NCBI GenBank assembly: GCA_023052935.1 | Contig: CM041292.1 | Location: 202,329,799 to 202,393,798, forward strand | From: Piezodorus guildinii | Lineage: Eukaryota; Arthropoda; Insecta; Hemiptera; Pentatomidae | Direction: 5' to 3' | Length of the DNA: 64,000 nucleotides | In this document: positions 11,153 to 22,570 of the stretch, one piece after another | How the letters are laid out: each line of letters starts with the position of its first letter | How positions within the stretch are numbered: the first letter of the stretch is position 1 | The notes under the pieces: model-generated | What the model saw: only the letters and a program-made list of their open reading frames with translations | What the model was told of the DNA's origin: nothing | The model's database searches: none | Position numbers and translations under genes: made by a program

Positions 11153-12053
11153 AAAAATCTGGTGCGGACAACACACGGCTTTCACTTACCTCCATTTTAA
11201 AAATCAATGAAAGAATTTTCAAATACAGTTTGAGATATAAAAAAATACGTGAAACTATTAAAGAATTAATTAAATTGAATTTGTATAGAAACATGTGTTT
11301 TATTAAAACAATCTATAACATTATTATCTAAAATAATCTCTTAGTTTTTTCTTCTTTTTATCACTCTCTATTAACTTTTAAAAGCTTGTGTATGAGATGA
11401 TATTTTTTCTAATATCTCTCTCTTTCCAATGGTATATTATACTTCTATATTACTGTTCTTATGTTCAAAAACAAAAAATTACGTTTCATTATTTTTTTTT
11501 TCAGTCTTCTCCTTTAGTTGTTTTTTAAATTCGCTCAACTTGCATATTTAGCTGTTTTACATCAGTGGTAACAAGATAATATAGTTATTTTTATAGAATC
11601 AACAAAATTAAAGGTACTTTAGAGAAAGAAAATTTAAAATCTCGGCATTTAAGCCCTGTCAGACCATTTTAATCAGAATGAAACCTACATGATGTTAAAG
11701 CCCATCAAATTTTACATCGATATAGCAAGTTTAATCAAAATCGTCGGAACTGTTTTTATGAAAATCGAAAAAAGTTGAAAAATGCATGGTATAAACTGGC
11801 TCTTCTGGTAAAAAGGTTTTGTAACGTCTCGGGCGTATATTTGTCTTAAATATGAAATTTCAGTTTCATAGGACTTACCATTTGCGCCCGGGAGTTACCA
11901 CACACACACACACACACAGACAGACCTTTTTGCGGGACTTGGTTATTTGGACTCAGGGAACCCTAAAACGTGTATTTCCGTTGAAAACTGGAATTCGAAA
12001 ATTTTCACGATCGCAATACTTTCCCTTACTTATATATAGTAAGTGAAAGTAAA
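11153..12053 (-). repeat. FamA copy, near full length (-)
   Basis: From the tail (CTGGTGCGGACAACACACG) to the head (TATATATAGTAAGTGAAAG), including an (AC)n run at about 11900. It sits directly after the Penelope-like fragment. Confidence 0.85.
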
Positions 12054-13001
12054 AATCTGTAAAACCTTGGGCCACATCTAATCGATCCAACGGTGGAGAA
12101 TAAGTAATTATCGCTAGACTTAAAATACGTCATAGGAATCTAACCCATGCCTACCTCATCAGCTAACAGCCACCCCCAAAATGCCAACACTGCAATAATA
12201 TGCTAACGGTCAAACATATTTCCCTTTTACATTTCGAGTTTGACTACACGGGGACTTACTCCAGACATTTCAATTAGTCTAAGTGATGATATAGCCAAAA
12301 TATCAAAAGTGCTGAACTTTTTAAATATAAATAAAATATCAAATAAACTATAGCACTTATTGTATTTAGTATTATATATCTGCAGTAATTATTAGTGATT
12401 TATTTATTAGTAGTAGTATTTTAAATTTGTTTTATTTTTTTATTTATTATTATTATTATTTTTACTTTCACTCACTATATATATTTTTTTTTTTTTTTTT
12501 TTTTTTATTGAGATATATTACAATTTGTTTCTATATGAACATTAGTAATAGTGATATATGAACCCATTCACACAATATATACAATGATAAAGTCAAATAA
12601 ATAAAATATAATATATATACAAAATAAGAAAACAAACAACAACCTATAACTGAGATAAATACAAATAAATGATATATATAGAATTAAATAATAATAAATA
12701 TAAAAACAAAACAAAACAAAACATTAACCTATAATTGAGATAAATAAAAGTTTGCAAATAAACAAACATCATTCAAACAAACATAACTATATACAAAATA
12801 TACAAGTGCTATAGAGGGACCCCAGACTGGGCTTTTCCCCCCACTTGTGGAGGAAAAAGCGGAATCCAAAAGATCCTAGACCCTCGCCCTCAGCCGCGTC
12901 ACTGGTGTGAATCAGTGGAGACCGAACTAGGGCGCAATAGCCACAAACATACATTACATGAGTGGAGGATCTGACCAGTGTCAGAACTCCAATTTAAACG
13001 T

Positions 13002-13667
13002 TTACAATACGTCTCGCGGCCACTGCCGTTTCAATCTTCGAGGAGGATTGTAGGGATGGGTGGTGCTGGATAGGGATTGTGCTAGAGGGTTAGGATGATG
13101 AATAAGGTTCTGATGAAATTTGGAAAATTTGGATGGTACCAGGTCTAAAATAAACGGAATTTTAAGGTCGTGGTGTAGGGCAGAGTTAGTAACGTAATAA
13201 GGAGCATTAACTATTGTTCGGAGAACTTTGGATTGGAAGGATTGGATGCGTTTGATGTTAGAATGTTTAGCTGCTCCCCACAGTTCAAGTCCGTAGGTCC
13301 ATATTGGTTTCAGTACTGTCTTGTATATTAGTAATTTGTTGTCAACTGTAAGATGAGATTTTCTGTTTAGTAGTCTGTATAACTGGCCGAATCTGCGGTT
13401 AAGTTCTTTTCTTTTAAGTCTTGTGTGTGGGTTCCACGTCAGTCTTTTGTCTAGTAAAAAGCCAAGATACCGGACTGTGTCAGAGGAAGGAAGCGGTAGG
13501 GAATTGAAATAAACCGTTGGACAGGATTTGCGTCGAAGAGTGAATGTGACGTGTGAGCACTTGTTTTCGTTCACCTTAATACGCCAAGCGTTACACCAGT
13601 CTTCGACAAGGGAAAGGTGATTTTGTAAATTAAGCGATGCTGCTTCAGGATCGGAATTGGATGACAA
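13002..13667 (-). pseudogene. Jockey ORF2, 3' part after the frameshift
   Basis: The continuation of the reverse transcriptase C-terminus in another frame: RYLGFLLDKRLTWNPHTRLKRK, TYGLELWG, then the family's terminal PPRRLKRQWPRD. The YADD region lies just upstream in this frame (near 13678-13689), between the frameshift and the first Met. The two ORFs are one broken gene, not two genes. Confidence 0.85.
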
Positions 13668-15292
13668 AATGGCGGTATCATCAGCAAATGTTGCCAGAAA
13701 GGTATCGGGATCGGTAGGGATATCGGCGGTGTAGAGGATGTAGAGGACGGGTCATAGACGCTGCCTTGAGGAACACCAGCCTCAACAATATAATGTTTGG
13801 AAAATTCTGAGCCACAGCGAACTCGGAAGGAGCGGTTTGATAGATAGGATCGGAGGACTAGGTATAAGGATTGGGGTAAATGGGTTTTGAGCTTAAAGAG
13901 CAATCCCGGGTGCCACACCCGGTCGAAAGCTTGAGATATGTCCAGAAAGGCACCCGAACAATACTCCTTGCACTCAAGGGAAGAGGAAATGTGGTCCACA
14001 ACTCGGAGTCCTTGCTGAACCGTGGAATGTTGAGGACAAAATCCGAACTGATGTGAAGGAAAATTTTGAAATTTGGCTAAGATTCGTTTTAGTAGGAGCT
14101 TTTCGAAAATTTTTGAGAGGATCGGAAGTAGGCTGATAGGTCTGTAAGATGACGTGTTGTTAGAAGGTTTGCCTGGTTTTAGGAAAAGGATGATAGTTGA
14201 ATGTTTCCATAAAAGAGGAAAATAGGTAGTGCGTAGGATACAGTTATAGAGATATGTAAGGAATGTAATGGCTTTAGGTGGAAGTTGTCTTAAGATTTGA
14301 GGAGTAAGGAGATCGTATCCAGGGGATTTACGGAGAGGAAGCTTTTTAAGAAGATATCTGACCTCAGAGGGATTAACTGCTTTAGGTGGTAAGGAAAGCG
14401 GTATTGGTGATATAAGGAACTCTTCAACTGCCGCCGTATGGGTAGGATTAAGCTCTAGATGAGGAGTAAAAACTTTGGAAAGGTGCTGTGCGAATTCCTC
14501 GGCCTTATCCTTGTCAGAAGCAGCCCAGGAACTATCACAGCGCCGGAGAGGATGGGAAATGGTGTGGGATTTTAGGATTCTCTTCGTGACATTCCAAAGG
14601 GAGTTGTCACGAGTCGAGAGAGAGGAGAGGTAGGTATTGTAGGATTGGGAACGGAAGATCGCCAACTCCCGCTTTAATTTTCTACAAAAAAAGTTATAGG
14701 AGCGGCGATCCTCTGGGTGGCGGGTGCGTTGCCATAATGTTCTGGCTCGGCGTTTGCTGTTGATGAGGTCTGTCAGGTGTTGTGGTAAATGGCTTTTATA
14801 AGGAATTATTTGGGAGTACTTGGGAGAGGAGGCAGTCCAGGCAGCTTGTTGAATAGCGGTTGTAAAGGAATATACGGCGTCGTCAAGGTCATTTGGGGTT
14901 TTGAGAATCACTCTGAGGTCAATATCATTAGTGAGGATTTCGCGGAAGAGGTTCCAGTTGACAGGGCCTCTAATGAATGACGGTGGGATAGGTTTAGGAA
15001 TAGGTGTTATGGATACATTTAGAATCAATGGACTATGATCAGAGGATAGTTCATCAAGGCGAGCTATGGAAAAATTAAGAGAGCCTAATCCGCTGTGGAT
15101 GAAGAAGTCAAGGATGTCAGGATTACGGTTAGGATCTGTTGGCCAGTAGGTAGGAGAATCGGGAGGTAGGAGATGAAAGCGTCGGGAGTTGAGTGCAGAC
15201 TGCAATGTCCGCCCACGAGAATTGGTGGTTCTAGAACCCCACTGTTGATTCTTGGCATTTAAGTCTGCACCCAAAATGAAGTGATTACCCAA
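13571..15292 (-). pseudogene. Jockey ORF2, 5' part up to a frameshift in the RT
   Basis: Open for 573 codons from a Met inside the endonuclease (GADLNAKNQQWG), through SSDHSPL, YRPISLLP and AFLDISQAFD to GVPQGSV. After that, near 13754, the frame is lost: the sibling copies read GPVLY or GPILY here, while this one has a small deletion, so the tail of this ORF is out-of-frame sequence. The first endonuclease residues (about 130 in the complete copy) are missing. Confidence 0.85.
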
Positions 15293-15318
15293 GTAGTTGA
15301 GAGTAGAGTAGAGAGTAG

Positions 15319-16168
15319 TTGTAACATCTCGGGCGTATAGTTGTCTTAAATATGATATTTCAGTTTCGTACGACTTTTAGTTTTTGCGCTAGACACACAG
15401 ACCTTTTTATCGGAATTTGGTCATTTTGACTCAGGAGACCCTAAAACGTGTATTTTCATCGAAAACTGGAATTCGAAAATTTGTACGATCGCAATATTTT
15501 CCCTTACTATATATTTCATATATGGTAATTGAAAGTAAAAAGATTTAATCCCGGCATTTGGCTCTAGAATTTAAAAAAAAACACAATAAAATATGCTGTT
15601 GTGCCGTCCTTCAGGGGAGACGTAAACTGGTGGTCTCGAGCCTATGCGATGTCAGGTATAAGTTAAAGATTCTTATCTTAATTGAACCTGGATAGGTAAA
15701 ATTTGTACGTGGCATAGTAGCATAAAAGTAATGTTAAATTAATAAAAAAAAAAAAAAATTAATAAAAAAATAACGCAGTAGAAACGTAAGAACAAAGGGT
15801 TTTGATAACTATTAGATGCAATTGTATAACTTAAAGTAAGTATTTTGTTTTAGCTACTTGAACAGAGGAAATTCCTTCCGACAATAATTGCCTTATCAAA
15901 GAATTCGTTACGAATGTTTATTTATACATATGAGTTATACTGGTTGTTATATTTATCGCCTACACAGAATAATTAAATAAATATTTTCTAAACAAATCGA
16001 TCTCTGAGAGATATTTTAAATTTCTCAGATATCTTTAATCTATCCTCCGTTCAAGCCCAACTAGATTTGAATTTATTTATTATAATTTAATTGTGATTAA
16101 TTTCATTTTACTTTTACTTACTATATATAGTAAGGGGAAGTATTGCGATCGTGAAAAATTTTCGAATT
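15319..16168. repeat. Left arm of an 850-bp inverted repeat
   Basis: Almost perfectly reverse-complementary to 16233-17092. It contains a FamA head region (15319-15545, minus), a SINE-1 fragment (15590-15745, plus), unique sequence (15780-16105) and the start of another FamA head (16110-16168). By eye the arms differ by a G/T substitution in the CTCTGAGAG/CTCTTAGAG word and a few A-run indels. Confidence 0.92.
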
Positions 16169-16232
16169 CTAGTTTTCAACGGAAATACACATTTTAGGGT
16201 CCCCTGAGTCCAAATAACCAAGTCCCGCAAAA

Positions 16233-17092
16233 GTGTGTGTGTGAATTCGAAAATTTTCACGATCGCAATACTTCCCCTTACTATATATAGTAAGTAAAAG
16301 TAAAATGAAATTAATCACAATTAAATTATAATAAATAAATTCAAATCTAGTTGGGCTTGAACGGAGGATAGATTAAAGATATCTGAGAAATTTAAAATAT
16401 CTCTAAGAGATCGATTTGTTTAGAAAATATTTATTTAATTATTCTGTGTAGGCGATAAATATAACAACCAGTATAACTCATATGTATAAATAAACATTCG
16501 TAACGAATTCTTTGATAAGGCAATTATTGTCGGAAGGAATTTCCTCTGTTCAAGTAGCTAAAACAAAATACTTACTTTAAGTTATACAATTGCATCTAAT
16601 AGTTATCAAAACCCTTTGTTCTTACGTTTCTACTGCGTTATTTTTTTATTAATTTTTTTTTTTTTTTATTAATTTAACATTACTTTTATGCTACTATGCC
16701 ACGTACAAATTTTACCTATCCAGGTTCAATTAAGATAAGAATCTTTAACTTATACCTGACATCGCATAGGCTCGAGACCACCAGTTTACGTCTCCCCTGA
16801 AGGACGGCACAACAGCATATTTTATTGTGTTTTTTTTTAAATTCTAGAGCCAAATGCCGGGATTAAATCTTTTTACTTTCAATTACCATATATGAAATAT
16901 ATAGTAAGGGAAAATATTGCGATCGTACAAATTTTCGAATTCCAGTTTTCGATGAAAATACACGTTTTAGGGTCTCCTGAGTCAAAATGACCAAATTCCG
17001 ATAAAAAGGTCTGTGTGTCTAGCGCAAAAACTAAAAGTCGTACGAAACTGAAATATCATATTTAAGACAACTATACGCCCGAGATGTTACAA
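16233..17092. repeat. Right arm of the 850-bp inverted repeat
   Basis: Mirror of 15319-16168, with a 64-base spacer between the arms. The spacer is FamA head sequence ending in a short (GT)n run. Beyond 17092 the FamA body continues on this side only (to about 17435), whereas the left arm stops at the Jockey truncation point. Confidence 0.92.
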
Positions 17093-17435
17093 AACCTTTT
17101 TCATCAATGAGCTTACCAGAAAAGCCACTTTATACCTTGCATTTTTCAACTTATTACAATTTTCTCAAAAACGGCTGTAACTATTTTGATTAAACTCGCT
17201 ATATCGATGTAAAATTCAATGGGCTTTAATATGATATGTAGGTTTCATTCTGATTGAAATAGTCGGACAGGGCTTAAATGCTGATATTTTAAATTGTCTT
17301 CCTCGAAGGTACCTTTAATATTATAAATATGTAAAAATTAACCATGCCATCTCGTTAGTATTGTCAAACTAAAATAGAAAATACAAATTTTTTTTTTTGT
17401 TTTGGAACATAATAATAGGATTATAAACGTTAATT
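16870..17435 (+). repeat. FamA copy, head to mid-body (+)
   Basis: Includes the head, the short GTGTGTCTAGCGC block and the body up to about 17435, where a LINE-C fragment takes over. The first 220 bases belong to the right palindrome arm. Confidence 0.75.
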
Positions 17436-17439
17436 AAAC

Positions 17440-17800
17440 TTGAGTCTCCGAGATGCTATCAACTCAATTAGAATACTCAGGATTCTAGTTCCGCAATTCC
17501 GCGTTGTGCAACCTTCTAAACTCCTCAGTGGCCTCATCTCTCTTCGGACCAAATATTTTACACAGTACCTTATTTTCGAAAACCTTAAGCCGTTGTTCAT
17601 CCTTCAAAGTAAGCGGCCATGTTTCATATCCGTAAAGAATCGTCGGAAGAATAATAGTTTTATAAATTCTAACCTTTAAGTTTTTAGATAGAAGCCGCGA
17701 ACTAAGTAACTTAGCAACTGAATAATAACACGCATTTCCCGCCTTTAACCGGGACTTTATTTCTTCCTGGATTTAATTTTTTCTTGTTATCATTGAACCT
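17440..17800 (-). pseudogene. LINE-C C-terminal fragment
   Basis: Minus strand words parallel to 53-480: NLKVRIYKTIIL, ETWPLTLKDEQRLKVFENKVL, EATEEFRRLHNAEL. It sits between FamA pieces. Confidence 0.72.
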
Positions 17801-17999
17801 AAAAAGAGAAATTACTTTACCAATAAAAAATTAATGAAAAAGTTTTCACTAATAGTTTAAGATTAATTACTTCCATTAATATAATGTTCACACAGAGGCT
17901 TGTTAAATCAAAGATATCGCAGAACGCCTCACGGGTCATCAATCTTGCATCACGGTCAGCCAACACATTCCTTGAAATCTCTAAGATAATGACTCGACC

Positions 18000-18140
18000 G
18001 AACATGTTTAAGTTGGGCTTTGGAACTCTCGACCATCTCGACGTTTCGTTCACATATTACCACTTCTTCAACCATTTCGTCACTTTCCTCCAGGAGAAAT
18101 GCTTCAGAAACCAAGAGGATGCTAAAAACGCCTGACTTTT
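18000..18140 (+). pseudogene. Mariner C-terminal relic
   Basis: LGFGTLDHLDVSFTYYHFFN and FLQEKCFRNQEDAKNA correspond to the segment around and after the third Asp in mariners (LGYEVLxHPPYSPDLSPTDYHFF). The Asp itself is not recognisable. No TIRs seen. Confidence 0.6.
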
Positions 18141-18254
18141 TCGCCTCCCTAGTTTTCCAAGCTAGTGTCTTTAATGAACTTATTCATCGTTTAAAAATAC
18201 GTGTTGTATAAAAATTGTTCTTATTTCGATGTATGAAGCATATTGTAAAAAAAA

Positions 18255-18555
18255 AAAAATATGGTATTTTAAGCGGCTCTAACGATTTTGATTTAACTCG
18301 CTATATCGACTTAAAATTCAACGGGCTTTAATATAATGCAGATTTATAATTGAAATAGTCTGACAGGCCTTAAATGCCGATATTTTAAATTGTCTTCCTC
18401 GAGATACCTTTAATTGAATAGATACAAAAAAAAAATAACCATATCATCTTGTTAGCATTGATTAACTAAAAAAAAAATTTTTTTTGGAACATAATAACAG
18501 TAATATAAACGTTATATAATAAATGGTTGAAAACCCAAAGATTTCAGGAAAAAAA
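18255..18555 (+). repeat. FamA body fragment (+)
   Basis: Internal FamA words (ACTCGCTATATCGAC, AATGCCGATATTTTAAATT) without head or tail. It is joined tail-on to a minus-strand FamA copy at about 18556, making an inverted junction. Confidence 0.7.
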
Positions 18556-19137
18556 TCTTGTGCGCTCGACACACGACTTTCACTTACCTCTGTTATTAAT
18601 ATCAATTTAAGATTTTTTTAAAAACAAATTTAGAAATAAAAATAAACTGTTATAGATTTATTTACATTTGATTTTTATAGAAAGAGTTGCTTTATTAAAT
18701 AATATGTTATAATATTACCTACGAAATTCAATAAGTTTTTTTCGGCTTTGTATCACTCCGTGTTAGAACTACTTGGACCGACCAGCGATCATCAGTGGCC
18801 AAGCGGTGAAACAATTGCATTAAAAACATATTTTTTTTCAGTTTCCCCCTTTAATTGGATATCGAATTCGTTCAACTTATATATTTACCTGGAATAAAAT
18901 TTAAAATATCTGCATTTAAGCCCATCAGACTATTTCAATCAGAATGAAACCTACATTATATTAAAGCCCATACAATTTTACATCGATATAGGGAGTTTAA
19001 CAAAAATCTTTAGAACCGTTTTTGAGAAAATCGTAAGAAGGTGCTAAATGCATGGTAGAAAGTAGGACTTCCGGTCAGATGATCGCAATATTTTCCCTTA
19101 CTATACATTTCATATATAAGTAAGTGAAAGTAAAAAT
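18556..19137 (-). repeat. FamA copy (-), internally deleted
   Basis: Starts at the tail (GTGCGCTCGACACACGACTTTC) and ends at the head (TATATAAGTAAGTGAAAG). The (AC)n block is lost and about 40 unrelated bases lie at 18770-18810. Confidence 0.75.
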
Positions 19138-19275
19138 ATCATGTCATACACAAAATAGAATAAGGTAATGAAATAGAAGCCGATAAAACTAGCTAATTGT
19201 TATAATAATTATTATAATAATAATATAGCAGATTATTTAATCAAACACATTTTTCCATAGAAACTCAATACAATT
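19138..19275 (+). repeat. FamA tail-half fragment (+), interrupted
   Basis: FamA words AAGCCGATAAAACTA and AATCAAACACATTT, broken at about 19275 by the inverted-end elements. The tail resumes at about 20540-20600 (GATGTAAGTGAAAGCGGTG), so everything from 19276 to 20535 is a later insertion. Confidence 0.7.
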
Positions 19276-19385
19276 TTATAACGTGATGTGAGAATGGTTG
19301 ACTGCGTGTATATATAGGAGAAGTTAGTTTAGGGTGCAGTCAAATAAACACACAATCAAGTAGAAACTTAAATTAAAAGTGCCTA

Positions 19386-19416
19386 CGTTTCTGCCTAAAT
19401 TTTAGGCCTCCTTCAG
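19386..19416 (-). ncRNA. Hammerhead-like core (-), one core base changed
   Basis: Minus strand: CTGAAGG (the core needs CTGANGA), stem II GCCTAAA...TTTAGGC, GAAACG. It is within the left end of the inverted-end element at 19291-19975. Confidence 0.42.
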
Positions 19417-19504
19417 GGCTATAAAAAAAATTAAGTTTATATTAATATAATTGTTTATATTTATAAAATATTATAATTATAAGTTTATATTTATATATAA
19501 TATT

Positions 19505-19900
19505 ATAAGGCCTATGTGGACTTACGGAGTTGAGCTTTGGGGCTCTACTAAACCATCCATTCCTTACAATCCAAAATCCTTCGTAAAATCATTAACGCTC
19601 CATACATTGTCACAAATAAACTCATCCATAAAGACCTAAATGTTCCATTTGTTGCTGATCTGACCTGGGTTCCATAACAAACCCCTCTTCGACTCTAATC
19701 CACTACTTTCAATCCTTGCTTCCTCTTAATCTTCGTCTAAAAAGAAGATGGCCCCGAGACCTTCTAGTTTAAAATAGTAACAGGACTGCTACCATTGGGT
19801 AGTTCTTCTACAAGTATTTTTCACGTCATGTTTTTATCATATTTACTAGTTGAATTATGAAGTACAGTTATAAATTTCAATAAATAATGTTTAAATATAT
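19505..19900 (+). mobile_element. J2 Jockey-type LINE 3' fragment inside an inverted-end element
   Basis: Encodes RPMWTYGVELWGSTKP, then degenerate C-terminal sequence and a J2-type 3' end (ACAGTTATAAATTTCAATAAATA). It is enclosed by the inverted ends of the Penelope-like element at 19291-19975. Confidence 0.7.
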
Positions 19901-20029
19901 ATAAGTTTATATTTAATTAAGTTTATACTTAATTGTGTGTTTATTTGACTGCACCCTCAACTAACTTCTTCCATAATTCTTAAACCATTTTATGTCTCTT
20001 AATTTAGTTATAAGTTTCTAAATTTCTGG

Positions 20030-20516
20030 AAGGAATTAGTCTGGGTGGCGGTCATTAAATGAAACATCTAAATTGTTTCAACTATTTTATTGTTTGCCTG
20101 CCTATATTCCATATTACCAAATTGTACCTAGTTTACACTCGCTTACAACACGGTACGTATCTCCACTGTGCTCCATTTTTCAATGTTTTTTATTTCATGT
20201 AATTTTTTCTTATATATTTGTACCTTATCTTTAGTCAATATCTGCTCTGTATAGCTCTCATTAGTATACCTTTGTCATTGTAATTTAATTAATTGATTTC
20301 TTTACACATCTAGTTCCTTTTATGTTATAATATTGACATTCTCTAGCGTAATAGTTTTTAAAATAGTATTTTTAATCTTATTTTAAATTAACTTTTTGTA
20401 TCTTTTTATCCCTGATGATGACCCACAATATGGTTCGAAACGTTTGCAAATAATAAAATAGTTGAAACTATTTGGTTGTTTCATTTAAGGACCGCCACCC
20501 GGACTAATTCCTTCAG
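20030..20516. mobile_element. Second inverted-end element with a hammerhead-like core
   Basis: GGAATTAGTCTGGGTGGCGG at the left matches the complement of the right end (CCGCCACCCGGACTAATTCC) over about 60 bases including TTTCAACTATTTTATT. The interior is AT-rich and non-coding. The core at 20412-20441 abuts the right arm. Confidence 0.6.
20412..20441 (+). ncRNA. Hammerhead-like core in an inverted-end element
   Basis: CTGATGA, then TGACCCACAATATGGTTC (ACC pairs with GGT), then GAAAC. This matches the conserved hammerhead core CUGANGA-stem II-GAAA. It lies at the inner edge of the right inverted end of the 20030-20516 element. Confidence 0.5.
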
Positions 20517-20645
20517 TAATTCTCAATGGTCAACTAATTGTATCCACAGTTAAATTTATTTTAACAAAGGATGTAAGTGAAAGCGGTGAGTTGCAGAAAA
20601 TGATTTAGGAATATTATCGTTATTATTATTATTATTATTATAAAG

Positions 20646-20880
20646 TGTCCGCAAGTGGTCCTATGATTTTTTAATGGGAGTAAAAAATCCTTAGTTACGC
20701 CGTCCTTCGGAGAGGATGTTAAAAGGTGGTCCCAGCCTGTGCGATGTCAGGTACTCGTTAAAGATCCCTATCCTAATAAAACCTGGATGGGCAAAATTTA
20801 GGACTCCCACTGTAGCATCGTCCGATTAGCCATAGTAGCATAAAGCGACGTTAAATAAAATAAAAAAATAAATAAAAAAA
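20646..20880 (+). mobile_element. SINE-1, 5'-truncated (+)
   Basis: Starts after the B box (CAAGTGGTCCTATGATTTTT) and runs to the GACGTTAAATAAAATAAA tail. A (TTA)n run lies just upstream. Confidence 0.85.
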
Positions 20881-21651
20881 GTTGTTTCGTAAATAAATTT
20901 AGTCGTATTTTATGTGAAATTGAGTTAACATGATCATATATTATGTAATATTGCGTGAGAGAGGACCTGAACTAAATTTGAAAAATGTATTTGTAATTAA
21001 TTAATCATATTTAAGATGGCATGACTTATATTTTCAATGCTCTATGACCCAACGTAAGAAAATTTACTAATTTTGTTCTTCGAAACTGATTATATATCTC
21101 AGACCGACGAATGCTTCTTAAAACCCCCCACTACTTGAGCCGCAGTGTATATAGCTTTGTTTTATCTACCGTTACTCAGTTACAACGTCTGGTCTGTCAC
21201 TACTTCCTGTTGTGGATTGTAAGTTTGAAAATTTAGTACAATTTGTTCGTTATTGTAGCAGATAACCGAAACGAGTTCACCAGGTTCAGCTGATTTTGAA
21301 AATGCCATTCGTATTTATTAACACTTGCTATCGAGGTCCGTTTATTTTACAAGATGAAAGATATTTTGCATTTGCAATCTATTTTAAATTTATACGCCAA
21401 GCAGAAATGTTCGAAAAGTATTCTAAAAAATAAATAACGACGCTTCGTAATTTATTTTAAAACATCATCTGTTGCAGTTCGGATTAGTTGTGTTAGTACT
21501 TCAGTTGTTTATTAGCGATTACACTGAGCATTCTTCCTTTAGTGAGTCTTTCAAATACCTTTTCTACTATATTACAATTTATATAAAAATAACTTTACGT
21601 TTTACATACCAAATATCCTGAAATTAAAAAAAAGGTGCAAAATGCATGGTA

Positions 21652-22296
21652 TTGGGTTGTGTCACATGAAATGTCCGTTTTCAAGGTAAAGGATTTTTAT
21701 TAAAAATACGATTTGAAAACAAGATAATCTTATTCCAAGTATTTACCTTCATTTCTACACAATTTTCCCTACGTGACACCAACTTTTTTATCCCCGAACT
21801 GAAAAACTCTGAAATGGTAGATGCACTTGCATTTAGTTGTGCTGAGAGTCCTTTAACTGTTTGGTAGGGGTTTCCTTCTACTGTATGTTTGAGGACATCG
21901 TTGTCTATTACGGATGGAGGTCTTCCTCGGGGCAAGTTTTCCAAGTCGGTATCCCCAGCTGAAAACTTAGCAAACCAACGGCGAATGGTACGTTCATTAA
22001 CACTCCCTTCCCCAAACGCTTTGCAAATATTTCTAGCGGCCTCAGCTGCTGAATGGCCGGGTTTAAACTCGTTCAAAAATATTACTCGAAAATCGCGTGT
22101 TTCCATGTTCATATTTGGAGGTATACTAAAAAGTGGGTAATTGATTGGGAAGCTAATGTTTATTATACAAAGGTAGAGGATTAGTAACTGTTTACATTAA
22201 ATATGTAAACATTCGGAAGAAAACAACAGAGACCTGCAAAATCCTTTATGTACTTCAGAAACTATAAAAACGGACATTTCATGTGAAACAAACCAA
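21652..22296 (-). mobile_element. Mariner of a second subfamily, internally deleted (645 bp)
   Basis: Ends TTGGGTTGTGTCACATGAAA and, on the right, TTTCATGTGAAACAAACCAA, flanked by TA (21650-21651, 22297-22298). It lies in FamA-like sequence (AAATGCATGGTA). A longer relative is at 48407-49296. Confidence 0.9.
21681..22112 (-). pseudogene. Mariner transposase: DNA-binding domain fused to the C-terminal end (143 aa)
   Basis: METRDFRVIFLNEFKPG, AAEAARNICKAFGEG, ERTIRRWFAKFSAGD, LPRGRPPSV (AT-hook-like GRP) and EGNPYQTVKGLSAQL form the helix-turn-helix part. After NASASTIS it jumps to FFSSGIKKLVSRREN, the last segment of the transposase. All three catalytic Asp residues are deleted. What remains is an uninterrupted ORF for a possible DNA-binding protein. 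Confidence 0.85.
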
Positions 22297-22359
22297 TAAA
22301 AGGCAAAATTCATTCATAAAATCGAAAACTACCCCTCCATTATCATCAACATGGACCTT

Positions 22360-22570
22360 ATCAGAAGATGCTACAGCCCAAGTCTTAAATTCTGCCTATT
22401 CAGGTTCAACTATGATAGAAATCTATAAACGAGTACTTTAGACATCGCACAGGCTCGGGACCACGATTTTATGTTTCCTCCGATGGACGGGTTAAAAATC
22501 TTAGGGCCATCTGCCTGGTTAGAACCCGCCACCTTTGGCAGATTAGGCTGATATGCTGCCTACTACACTT
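22360..22570 (-). mobile_element. SINE-1-like, strongly diverged (-)
   Basis: Recognisable CTACAGCCCAAGTCTTAAATT, CATCGCACAGGCTCGGGACC and a degenerate B box (GGTTAGAACCCGCCAC on +). Much older than the other copies. Confidence 0.6.

Larger units (their letters stand above)
12487..15318 (-). mobile_element. Jockey-type LINE copy, truncated and frameshifted
   Basis: Same family as the copy at 43567-46992. The 3' end is marked by a long T run on the + strand (poly(A) on the element strand) near 12490 and the 5' end is cut inside the endonuclease domain at about 15318. That cut coincides with the first base of the long inverted repeat that follows. Before the 3' end, at 12462-12486, lies the start of a FamA terminus. 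Confidence 0.85.
19291..19975. mobile_element. Penelope-like inverted-end element enclosing a J2 fragment
   Basis: The left end GAAGTTAGTTTAGGGTGCAG followed by TCAAATAAACACACAAT is the reverse complement of the right end ATTGTGTGTTTATTTGACTG followed by CACCCTCAACTAACTTC. The hammerhead-like core lies just inside the left end. The middle is a J2 LINE 3' fragment. It is inside a FamA copy (19138-19275 / 20540-20600). Confidence 0.6.

Noticed and set aside
15319..17092. Palindrome as a pair of TIRs of one DNA transposon
   Set aside because: Arms contain unrelated SINE and FamA pieces and unique DNA, and no target duplication flanks them.
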